Positions 42,054 to 49,228 of a stretch of 64,000 nt of DNA are shown here, in pieces (position 1 is the first letter of the stretch; each line of letters begins with the position of its first letter). The position numbers were made by a program, and so were the translations under genes. The notes under the pieces were generated by a model. That model was not told the origin of the DNA, ran no database searches, and worked only from the letters and a program-made list of their open reading frames with translations. The stretch comes from a virus: positions 1 through 64,000 of the IMG/VR virus record IMGVR_UViG_3300031539_012188. One strand, given 5' to 3'.

Positions 42054-42621
42054 AGAGAATCACTGCATTGGGATTGAACTTCACAGCGACTAAACCAACT
42101 TTTCTTGGCAACCTACGATATACGATATATCGAACATTCTCCTTCCTATCAAAGCAACTTAATATCTTTTTCACACCCGCAATCGTATAACTATGCTTTT
42201 CAAATGGATTACCATAAGATTCGCCTTGCTTCTCAATACCAATTGGAAACGAGAGAATCAACCACTTACTTGTTAGCCTCTTCAGCTTCTTAATAGTTTT
42301 TTGTATCTCCGCAAAATTGTTCAGGTGCTCTAAGCCATGAATCCAACAAACTATATCGAAACTTTCTGGTAGAAAGTATCTCTGTACCTCTCGTACATCT
42401 CCCTGCACCACAGGGTAGCCGCGTTCTCCTAATTCTCTTACATTATCTTCAAAGATTTCCAGTATTGTGTAGTCCTCAACACCAAATCGCTGTAGACCCT
42501 CAAATAAACCTGCGCCATATTCTAGATTATATCTAGCTCCAATGTCGAGAGCGGACTTCCCAGAGATTCCACATTCTTGTAAAAATTGAACTGTACGTTT
42601 CTCGAAGTCCCTACTCTCCAA
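42043..42621 (-). CDS. SAM-dependent methyltransferase
   Basis: 192 aa, TTG start overlapping the upstream stop. A-L-D-I-G-A-R at about 25, I-L-E-I-F-E-D, V-V-Q-G-D-V-R-E and F-D-I-V-C-W-I-H-G-L-E-H-L are the ordered class I motifs. Related in layout to the protein at 21391 (D-V-R, then W-x-H-G-x-E-H). Likely sugar methylation. Confidence 0.75.
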   Translation of the reverse strand: MESRDFEKRTVQFLQECGISGKSALDIGARYNLEYGAGLFEGLQRFGVEDYTILEIFEDNVRELGERGYPVVQGDVREVQRYFLPESFDIVCWIHGLEHLNNFAEIQKTIKKLKRLTSKWLILSFPIGIEKQGESYGNPFEKHSYTIAGVKKILSCFDRKENVRYIVYRRLPRKVGLVAVKFNPNAVILYEK

Positions 42622-43198
42622 TAAGGTTCTCCTTCTTCAGATCGTTGAAGTCCTCTCGCAGCAAGCCGTAAATGTGGACATCTATATATTGACCATTCTT
42701 AAATTTCTGTTCTCTTAAAACGCCCTCTTCCTGAAAACCCATCTTTTGATAAACCGCCCTAGCACCCTCATTTAGAGCCATTGTATACAGCCCGATTTTG
42801 TTAAGGTTAAGGTGATTGAAAGCATAATCAAGGAGTAAGAATACAGCCTCCGTGCCATAGCCCCAACTGCGATATTTTACTTCACCAATGAGAAACCAAC
42901 TCAATTCTGCTGTGTGACTTCGCCAATCGATGTGATTCAGTCCTATCGTGCCGATATCTCCGTCTTTTTGAACTCCAAAAGCTGGATCGGCTTCGTTTAC
43001 AAGTTGAATCATGTAATATTTAGCATTTAGATTATGCGTAATTTTCTCAACCCACTCAAAATGTGCATCCAGAGAAAGTGGCTCCTCCTCGAAGAAGAAG
43101 GGCTTTACTTGCGGATTATTCCGCCATTTCACGACATCCCAGCCATCGTCTACAGAGTTATCGTAAGCCCTAAGCAGCACTTTCTTACCAGCTAACAT
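42611..43198 (-). CDS. GNAT-family N-acetyltransferase
   Basis: 195 aa from the ATG at 43198 (GGAAGGG just upstream); a TTG at 43210 is possible. W-R-N-N-P-Q-V-K, I-G-L-N-H-I-D-W, then Y-R-S-W-G-Y-G-T-E-A-V (acetyl-CoA loop) and K-I-G-L-Y-T-M-A-L-N-E-G-A-R-A-V-Y-Q-K-M-G-F show a RimJ/RimL-like GNAT. Next to a sugar aminotransferase such enzymes acetylate the new amino group of a nucleotide sugar. Confidence 0.85.
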   Translation of the reverse strand: MLAGKKVLLRAYDNSVDDGWDVVKWRNNPQVKPFFFEEEPLSLDAHFEWVEKITHNLNAKYYMIQLVNEADPAFGVQKDGDIGTIGLNHIDWRSHTAELSWFLIGEVKYRSWGYGTEAVFLLLDYAFNHLNLNKIGLYTMALNEGARAVYQKMGFQEEGVLREQKFKNGQYIDVHIYGLLREDFNDLKKENLIGE

Positions 43199-44354
43199 TT
43201 GCCCTTCCAAACTCTAGGATAGAGTATATAATGTAAGAGATTTCCTCGTCTGTAAGACTAGGATACATAGGCAAGGTCAACAACTTCGGCCACACACGTT
43301 CTGCGACAGGCAAAACCACAGAACCCAACTTTCGACGGTAGTAAGGTTGCAGATGAATCGGATAATAATGCACCCCTGTGGCAATTCCCTTTTCCTTAAG
43401 GAAGGCATTCAAAGCATCCCTAGAGGAAGTCTTTATCACGTAATTATGCCAAGAGCTTTTTGCGTAAGATTTTTCCACAGGGGTTTCTATCCAAGGAGCC
43501 TTTTCTTGAAAAGCTGCAGTGTAGGCGTTTGCGATATCACGACGCCTGGCATTGCCTTTATCCAATTTTTCTAGTTGACATAAACCAATGACTGCTGCGA
43601 TGTCATTCATGTGATATTTATAACCCAATTCGTTCACTTCATAGTACCAAGAATACTTTTTATATTCAGCCTCTTCTGTGCGATCCCAAGTGCTCTTATC
43701 TATGCCGCACCAACGAAGACGCCGAAGCCTCTCAACCAATTCAAGGTGATTGGTAGTAATCATTCCTCCATCTCCGCAGGGGAGATTTTTAACGGCGTGG
43801 AAACTGAAACAAGTAGCCCAGCTACGCTCTAAACCGCCGATTTTCTGACCCTTGTACTCACTGCCACAGGCGTGTGCAGCGTCTTCTATAACGCGAAGAC
43901 CATATTTGTCTGCGATATTCCAGATAGCATCCATCTGACAAGCGTGGCCTCCATAATGCACGGGGATTATAGCCTTTATTCTAGGATGACCTAATTTAGC
44001 TGCTATTCTTAATCGATGAGCGAGATCTTTAATTTGGATATTCAGGGTATCTGTTTCGATGTCCACGAATAGGGGAAATGCTCCGCAATAAGTAGGAGCA
44101 TGAGCTGTGGAAACGAAAGTCATCGTAGGAATCATCACCACATCCCACTCATCGAGATCCAATGCTATGCAACACAAGTGAAGAGCTGCCGTAGCACTAT
44201 TAGTGGCAATGGCATACTTTGCTCCAACGTATTCAGCGAACTTTTCTTCAAATTCCGCTGTCTTCGGTCCTAAACCTATCCAACCAGTAGCAAAGATTTC
44301 TCGTAGAGCATCGAGTTCTTCTTCACCAAGAGAAGGCTTGAAAACTTGGATCAT
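43185..44354 (-). CDS. DegT/DnrJ/EryC1-type PLP sugar aminotransferase
   Basis: 389 aa, intact. T-N-S-A-T-A-A-L-H-L at 51-60, V-I-E-D-A-A-H-A at about 155-162 (Asp binds the PLP ring nitrogen) and F-S-F-H-A-V-K-N with catalytic Lys189 are diagnostic. These enzymes aminate keto-deoxy nucleotide sugars using glutamate. With the adjacent GNAT it would make an N-acetylated amino-deoxy sugar. No dehydratase is present here, so the keto sugar must come from the host or elsewhere in the genome. Confidence 0.9.
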   Translation of the reverse strand: MIQVFKPSLGEEELDALREIFATGWIGLGPKTAEFEEKFAEYVGAKYAIATNSATAALHLCCIALDLDEWDVVMIPTMTFVSTAHAPTYCGAFPLFVDIETDTLNIQIKDLAHRLRIAAKLGHPRIKAIIPVHYGGHACQMDAIWNIADKYGLRVIEDAAHACGSEYKGQKIGGLERSWATCFSFHAVKNLPCGDGGMITTNHLELVERLRRLRWCGIDKSTWDRTEEAEYKKYSWYYEVNELGYKYHMNDIAAVIGLCQLEKLDKGNARRRDIANAYTAAFQEKAPWIETPVEKSYAKSSWHNYVIKTSSRDALNAFLKEKGIATGVHYYPIHLQPYYRRKLGSVVLPVAERVWPKLLTLPMYPSLTDEEISYIIYSILEFGRANVSW

Positions 44355-44917
44355 TCAGCGACTCCATCTGATTTTTCGATGAGATGTTTATAGAGCCGCG
44401 TAGTCCATTCTCGAAATTGGTCGACAGTCATAGAATTTTTTGCTACATTACAAATTCCACAGCAAGGCACGACATTTTCGATGCTGTAACCTTTGGAACT
44501 ATCTACGCGGTCTAGGCCATTATAATTATAAGAACCATAACAACTCCTCATAAATATCTTTTGTTGTGGTTTAATCCCACAATAATAGCAACTTTGTTCA
44601 AAAAGGGTGCGTACTTGATCTACTGTCAAAGACCATTCGAAATTACGTTTATCCGCACGAAATTTCATCTTTCCAACCAGAGCATTAAAAGATGCTTCCC
44701 CAATGGATAGCCTGTGCGCCTCGCGCTGTCTTTCTTTCTGAAAACAGCCACAACTTTTTGTTCTACCTCTACGTAAATTCACTCCAGCGATGACTTTTTC
44801 ATTGCCACAGTCGCATCTGCAAAGCCATTCAGCACAGTTAAATTTATTATTTCCACTCCTTTCAATAATGACCAATCGACCATAGCGATTTCCCATCTCA
44901 TCGATAAGTTTGCCCAT
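44351..44917 (-). CDS. HNH homing endonuclease with N-terminal zinc domain
   Basis: 188 aa. G-N-R-Y-G-R-L-V-I-I-E-R, C-R-C-D-C-G-N and R-T-K-S-C-G-C form a DNA-binding zinc module common in phage homing enzymes. The C-terminal C-Y-Y-C-G ... N-G-L-D-R-V-D-S-S-K-G-Y then N-V-V-P-C-C-G-I-C-N-V-A-K-N is an HNH variant. It overlaps the aminotransferase by ATGA, inserted within the glycan block. Confidence 0.85.
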   Translation of the reverse strand: MGKLIDEMGNRYGRLVIIERSGNNKFNCAEWLCRCDCGNEKVIAGVNLRRGRTKSCGCFQKERQREAHRLSIGEASFNALVGKMKFRADKRNFEWSLTVDQVRTLFEQSCYYCGIKPQQKIFMRSCYGSYNYNGLDRVDSSKGYSIENVVPCCGICNVAKNSMTVDQFREWTTRLYKHLIEKSDGVAE

Positions 44918-44919
44918 TC

Positions 44920-45627
44920 TTATCCTTTTGTTTTCAGTTGATCGAATTCTGTACCTTGCCTAGACTTGCCGATATGATTGAATGCACGGACAATTCCGTT
45001 TTCGAGGGTAATGATCTTCGGCCCCTTCTCAAGCGCATCTTTCACCCTGTGTGCGAAGGCACTCTCTGTCTCACCAAGAGACTTATTCATTGGATACTCC
45101 CCATAAGCGCGATGAAATTTTTTGTGCTTCAAATGAGGACGATTGCTATAAACATTGAGGCCGCGACTGCTCTTTAGGATTTCCAGATATTGCAAGACAC
45201 CCAGAGGAGTACTAACTTCCTCGATTGCCAGATTTAGTCTATGTCCAGCCAAACCGTCATATCGCACCAGTCCAATATTCGCTGTGGAATTGAGAAGGGC
45301 AACACCTTTATTTATGTCAAGCTGCTGTAAGGCGACATAATCATCCTCGCATAGTAAAATATACTTCTCGCCGATCATTTGCATACATCTCGTGACATTT
45401 GCTCCCCATCCAAGCCTCTTCGTAACAGACACTCTAAAATTTATTTTAGGAAAATCTCGCTGGATCTCTAGCACATAATTGCCCTTACTGCCATCATCGG
45501 CTAAGTACCATACAAGTTTCCCATCGTACTGTAAGTATTTAGTTAATGCCACTATGACGCGACGAATCTCACCTGGTCGTTCGTAGGTGATTATTTGCAC
45601 CGCCACATCAGGCCAAGTGAAACTCAT
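44920..45627 (-). CDS. family 2-like glycosyltransferase
   Basis: 235 aa; ATG at 45627 preferred, since AAGAAGGA lies six bases before it. V-Q-I-I-T-Y-E-R-P-G-E, Y-L-A-D-D-G-S-K-G and L-L-C-E-D-D-Y follow a GT2 plan with a conserved D-D pair at the metal site. It is the first gene of the second glycan block, directly behind the capsid gene hairpin. Confidence 0.7.
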   Translation of the reverse strand: MSFTWPDVAVQIITYERPGEIRRVIVALTKYLQYDGKLVWYLADDGSKGNYVLEIQRDFPKINFRVSVTKRLGWGANVTRCMQMIGEKYILLCEDDYVALQQLDINKGVALLNSTANIGLVRYDGLAGHRLNLAIEEVSTPLGVLQYLEILKSSRGLNVYSNRPHLKHKKFHRAYGEYPMNKSLGETESAFAHRVKDALEKGPKIITLENGIVRAFNHIGKSRQGTEFDQLKTKG

Positions 45628-45643
45628 AAACATTCCTTCTTTG

Positions 45644-45673
45644 AATGGGTCGAGATTTTACCCTCGACCCATT
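45644..45673 (-). terminator. strong hairpin after capsid gene
   Basis: Perfect 11-bp stem AATGGGTCGAG / CTCGACCCATT with an 8-base loop, 13 bases after the capsid stop. On the minus strand no U-run follows; on the plus strand a T5 run follows, so it could terminate any antisense transcription. On the sense mRNA it may guard the capsid message from 3' decay or lower expression of the glycan genes. Confidence 0.6.
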
Positions 45674-45686
45674 TTTCTACTTATTA

Positions 45687-47135
45687 CTATCTAGTTTCCC
45701 AGCCTTTGTACCAGTTCTCGTCGATCAGCGGCATTTCATCGATGCCACCCTTCAACCTATAAGGACTGTCAGGATTCCAATCTCTCAAGTGCTGCAGAGG
45801 CTCGTAAGATACATTCTCGATTCGGCCAGACAGATGCGGAGTCCGCAAGATAAGCCGAGGCTCGATCTTTGCGCGGAACAAAAAGCAGTAACTCTGATCC
45901 TCCATCGTCCACATGTACCTGCCTCCGTCCGTCACCCAGTATCTGTGCTTGTTCTTGAGCACTTCGAGTTCTGGAGCAGTAAGTGTATAGTCCATAAACT
46001 CAAAGTAAGACACTCGCATTCCGCGTGCGCGGAGAGGGATGTAGTAAATATCAGAGGCGAACTCGCCTGGTTGCAGATTAGCATTGTTGACTACATTAGC
46101 CTCAAAAATACCGTCATCCGTCACCACGGGGACTTTGCGACCATTGACCCAGAGGAACATCCCATTACGCATTTCGTCGCGCATTCGGACATTTCCTTCA
46201 TCATTGATCACCAAAGTCGGGTTGACCTGACCAGGCATTACGCTAGTCTGACAACGATTGGTCAGATACCGGCACGGCCAGCAAGCTGTAAGTTCGATCC
46301 ACAGTTCTGGTCGCATAGCGATAACCCAATCCACAGGGGCAAGTCCAGCACGATCTGCTACGTGGCGCAGATAGATGTCCAGGTAGGAGATATACTGTAC
46401 GATGTCCCTATCACCAGCCGCCGTTCCGCAGACGTTATCATAGTTGAAGTCTTTGATGTCTGGCTCTATGGCTTGGCAGCGAACGTTAGTGAACAGGTCT
46501 ACCTTTGGTTGAGAAATGAGAATATCGAATCCAGGGAATTCCATATACCCACCACCAGCGGTATTATTCACGGGGTTTCCTTGCCAGACCATAGGATAAA
46601 ACGCGGATTGCAGTTGCGTGCCAACGATGACCATCTGAGCCTTTGTGACCAAGTTCAACCAGTCACGAACGCTCGTCACGTCTTGTGGCATCATCGGGGC
46701 GGGTCCAAGCACGTCACCAAGTACACGAAGATCGGTGGTTTCTCCTCGATTCACCTTTCGGATCAGTTCATTGATTTCCATCTCCTGACTTTCACGGCAG
46801 ATTCTACCAAATTGGGCCGTCTGATGACATACCTCGATGATTCCACCAGGGCAGTCCTCGCAGACACCCACTGGCTCTGCGCTTCCATCAGGATCGAAAC
46901 CAGTGATGAAAGGATAAATCGGATTACGAAAAGTTGTGCCGAATGCGGGAAGTATCGAAGCAATGCCACGAGGAGTCGTTGCAGCATTTACGACGGTATC
47001 CTCCAAACCAAGAGCACTGAAAATTCCACCAGGAGCATAAATCGGTTGTGCATTAGGTGTTCCAGTAATATTCTTGGTCTCTAGCGTCTTCTCAGAGAGA
47101 AGAGCCTGCGCAAGTTTCCTATAATCAATGTCCAT
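45687..47135 (-). CDS. major capsid protein
   Basis: 482 aa, very strong site AGGAGG. It follows the protease/scaffold gene directly, which is the standard order. The sequence has few charged repeats, P-G-G-I-F-S-A-L-G-L-E-D near the start, then a helix region (residues 120-180) and beta-rich C-terminus, compatible with an HK97-like fold. Cys-rich patches (C-E-D-C at about 93-96, C-W-P-C at about 284) are unusual for a capsid protein. Assigned mainly by position and size. Confidence 0.75.
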   Translation of the reverse strand: MDIDYRKLAQALLSEKTLETKNITGTPNAQPIYAPGGIFSALGLEDTVVNAATTPRGIASILPAFGTTFRNPIYPFITGFDPDGSAEPVGVCEDCPGGIIEVCHQTAQFGRICRESQEMEINELIRKVNRGETTDLRVLGDVLGPAPMMPQDVTSVRDWLNLVTKAQMVIVGTQLQSAFYPMVWQGNPVNNTAGGGYMEFPGFDILISQPKVDLFTNVRCQAIEPDIKDFNYDNVCGTAAGDRDIVQYISYLDIYLRHVADRAGLAPVDWVIAMRPELWIELTACWPCRYLTNRCQTSVMPGQVNPTLVINDEGNVRMRDEMRNGMFLWVNGRKVPVVTDDGIFEANVVNNANLQPGEFASDIYYIPLRARGMRVSYFEFMDYTLTAPELEVLKNKHRYWVTDGGRYMWTMEDQSYCFLFRAKIEPRLILRTPHLSGRIENVSYEPLQHLRDWNPDSPYRLKGGIDEMPLIDENWYKGWETR

Positions 47136-47147
47136 TTTATAAACCTC

Positions 47148-48515
47148 CTAAATATTTCCAAGCATGGTATCGACGATTTCTTCGATAGCCTTAAGCTCCG
47201 TTGGGCCTACCAGCTTCTCAGCCTCAGCAGCAGATACAGAAGTACCTACATCATCAGAGGCCCTCAAAACCGTCGCCTTTGGAGCCACGTCATCCTTCAG
47301 TTTTTGCAAATCCTCTTCGAGCTTCTTGAACTTATCGGGCAAAGATTGAATCTCCTTTAGAATTGCTACTAAATCCTCTTTGGTGATCACTTCCTCTGGC
47401 GCAGGTGCTGGCGCAACTACAGGTTCGGGGGTAGGTTCCTCCTGTCCCTTTACCACAGCGTCGTCTTCCAAAGCCTTTTTATTGAGTTCATCTACGTTGC
47501 TGATCACCTGAGTAGCGAGATCAATGCCCAAAAGTTCTTGAAGAACTTTTTCCTTCTTCTTATCCACGATAGTACCTCCTTCAGTTACTATACAAGCGAA
47601 TTTGTTGGCTGCATATTTCTTCGGTAACACAGACCGCTCTTTGATTTGTATGGCATCCCATACTTTCTTAACCGTTGTGCTCTTGATAAGCACATTCTTT
47701 GATGCTTCTTGCAAAGGAACGAATCCTATACTCACTTTCCAATCCTTCGGATTCTCATCGATGGCCTTTCGAATAGGATTGGCGACTTCACTATCATCCC
47801 ATAGGCCAGACTCTACTAAGCAAACGCCATCAGGCATTTGGAAATCACAATTTCCAAGTTTGATTGGCGGTACGTGCCAGAAACGAAGTTCTCCATAGTC
47901 TTTTTCGGCTAGTGGTTGATTATCGGCCAACGCCTTAGTAGATACGATCTCTTCCTCACCGTCCAAGAAAGCGGTCGAAGAAATCGTCACCCATCTAAAT
48001 CTACCATCCTCCTGTTGCTTTGTGATGAAGAGTGGTATTGGCTCTGAAGGGAAGACCTTCTCCCAAAGTTGCTTTACTTTATCGACGAGACCCTGTGCTT
48101 CTTCTTTCTTTTCCATAGGTGGAGCTTCTTTTTCAACATACTCCACCTCGACCTTTACCCAAGCATCTTTTTCAGCGAATTCGTAGCCATCACCACTTTC
48201 GGTATAAGTGACCTTATAGAGTGCGTAGTCTGAATAATCTTCCACGATTAGATAGCCCTCAAAGACCTCAGTTACCCAATAGGAATCTCCAAAATATCCG
48301 CTGCCCCCAAAATTCTTTTGGAAGGCTTTTGCGATTCGTCTCGCTTGATTACCTAAACCAACATCTTTGAGTTCGAGCCACTCCTCTTTCTTAGTAATAG
48401 AGAACTCACCATCTTCAGTGATAGAATAGGGTGCTCTGTATTGCATTCCTTCAACATCTTCAATGATTAGATGTTTTGCTGTAGCTTTTTGTATTGCAAA
48501 TGTCTTATTTGCCAT
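47148..48515 (-). CDS. prohead protease with C-terminal scaffold region
   Basis: 455 aa from the ATG at 48515; AGGAGGG lies 11 bases upstream, and the longer start at 48536 would place that site inside the gene. Central residues contain F-W-H-V-P-P and W-K-V-S-I-G-F-V-P-L, the His and Ser motifs of HK97-type prohead proteases. The C-terminal 120 residues have a Pro/Ala/Glu linker and a coiled coil (V-A-I-L-K-E-I-Q-S-L-P-D-K-F-K-K-L), like a fused scaffold. It should shape the procapsid and then cleave itself away. Confidence 0.75.
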   Translation of the reverse strand: MANKTFAIQKATAKHLIIEDVEGMQYRAPYSITEDGEFSITKKEEWLELKDVGLGNQARRIAKAFQKNFGGSGYFGDSYWVTEVFEGYLIVEDYSDYALYKVTYTESGDGYEFAEKDAWVKVEVEYVEKEAPPMEKKEEAQGLVDKVKQLWEKVFPSEPIPLFITKQQEDGRFRWVTISSTAFLDGEEEIVSTKALADNQPLAEKDYGELRFWHVPPIKLGNCDFQMPDGVCLVESGLWDDSEVANPIRKAIDENPKDWKVSIGFVPLQEASKNVLIKSTTVKKVWDAIQIKERSVLPKKYAANKFACIVTEGGTIVDKKKEKVLQELLGIDLATQVISNVDELNKKALEDDAVVKGQEEPTPEPVVAPAPAPEEVITKEDLVAILKEIQSLPDKFKKLEEDLQKLKDDVAPKATVLRASDDVGTSVSAAEAEKLVGPTELKAIEEIVDTMLGNI

Positions 48516-48663
48516 TCTTCTTGCCCTCCTCGACATACAGCTTGGCCATGAACTTCTTGGCCATCTCTTCTGTCACTGAGCAACCCTTCTTTGCTCCAGT
48601 GACCTTGTTGAAAACACACCATTGCTTACTTTTGGGTCCAGTTTTTCTTATTTCGTAAGGCAT
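48505..48663 (-). CDS. small conserved phage protein (52 aa)
   Basis: 52 aa; ATG at 48663 with TTAGGAGGT upstream. M-P-Y-E-I-R-K-T-G-P-K-S-K-Q-W-C-V-F-N-K-V-T-G-A-K-K-G-C-S is a basic one-domain protein type often found near head genes. Overlaps the protease start by 11 bases. Function unknown. Confidence 0.65.
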   Translation of the reverse strand: MPYEIRKTGPKSKQWCVFNKVTGAKKGCSVTEEMAKKFMAKLYVEEGKKNGK

Positions 48664-48673
48664 GATAAACCTC

Positions 48674-49228
48674 CTAACACCCGTGGCCTGGTCTGAAACA
48701 AGCTGACTCTGGTGGTTTTGCTGGACGACCAGCAATTTCAAGTTGTTTTGTGAATTTATTCAAAGCCACTGTGAACATCTGTGGCGCAACTTTTTCAAGA
48801 TTTGCTTGAATGGTTCCACTAAAGTTTCTGGCTGTAATCCCTGGATGAGTTACCTCACGCGCCACAACCCAATATGGTTCTCTCATTATTGGACCAGAGA
48901 CTAAACTTCCAGGACTGGTTCTAGCCTGCTTGGTAGGTTGAAAGTGTAACAAGCCATCTTTAGATGATCGAGCACCATAGGTATGCTCTTTAGTTCCTGC
49001 ATCTACCCAGTGCCAAATCACATTATCCGTCCCTACAGATATAACCCAATCATCTCCACGCTTCTTTGGGCCATCTATCTTGAAGTCAACTGGTTCAACC
49101 CAGTTCTCAGTAGTTAACTTGAAATCATCTAATGCTCGCTTCGCCAAATCCTTAAGAGTCTTTTTTAGCGAAGCAGCTAATTTAGTAGTATCAAATTGCT
49201 TAGGAACGATAGCCTTGAAACTAATCAT
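48674..49228 (-). CDS. HK97 gp10-like neck/tail-completion protein
   Basis: 184 aa, ATGA overlap with the portal stop. The N-terminal helix rich in Lys, the I-W-H-W-V-D-A-G-T-K-E-H-T-Y-G strand turn, and H-P-G-I-T-A-R-N-F-S-G-T-I-Q near residue 128 fit the HK97 gp10-like family of neck/head-closure proteins. Found beside the portal rather than after the capsid, which is less common. Confidence 0.6.
   Translation of the reverse strand: MISFKAIVPKQFDTTKLAASLKKTLKDLAKRALDDFKLTTENWVEPVDFKIDGPKKRGDDWVISVGTDNVIWHWVDAGTKEHTYGARSSKDGLLHFQPTKQARTSPGSLVSGPIMREPYWVVAREVTHPGITARNFSGTIQANLEKVAPQMFTVALNKFTKQLEIAGRPAKPPESACFRPGHGC

Noticed and set aside
45645-47084. 479-codon open frame on the plus strand
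   Set aside because: It lies antisense to the capsid gene, has no ribosome site or domain pattern, and looks like a codon-bias shadow of the real gene.
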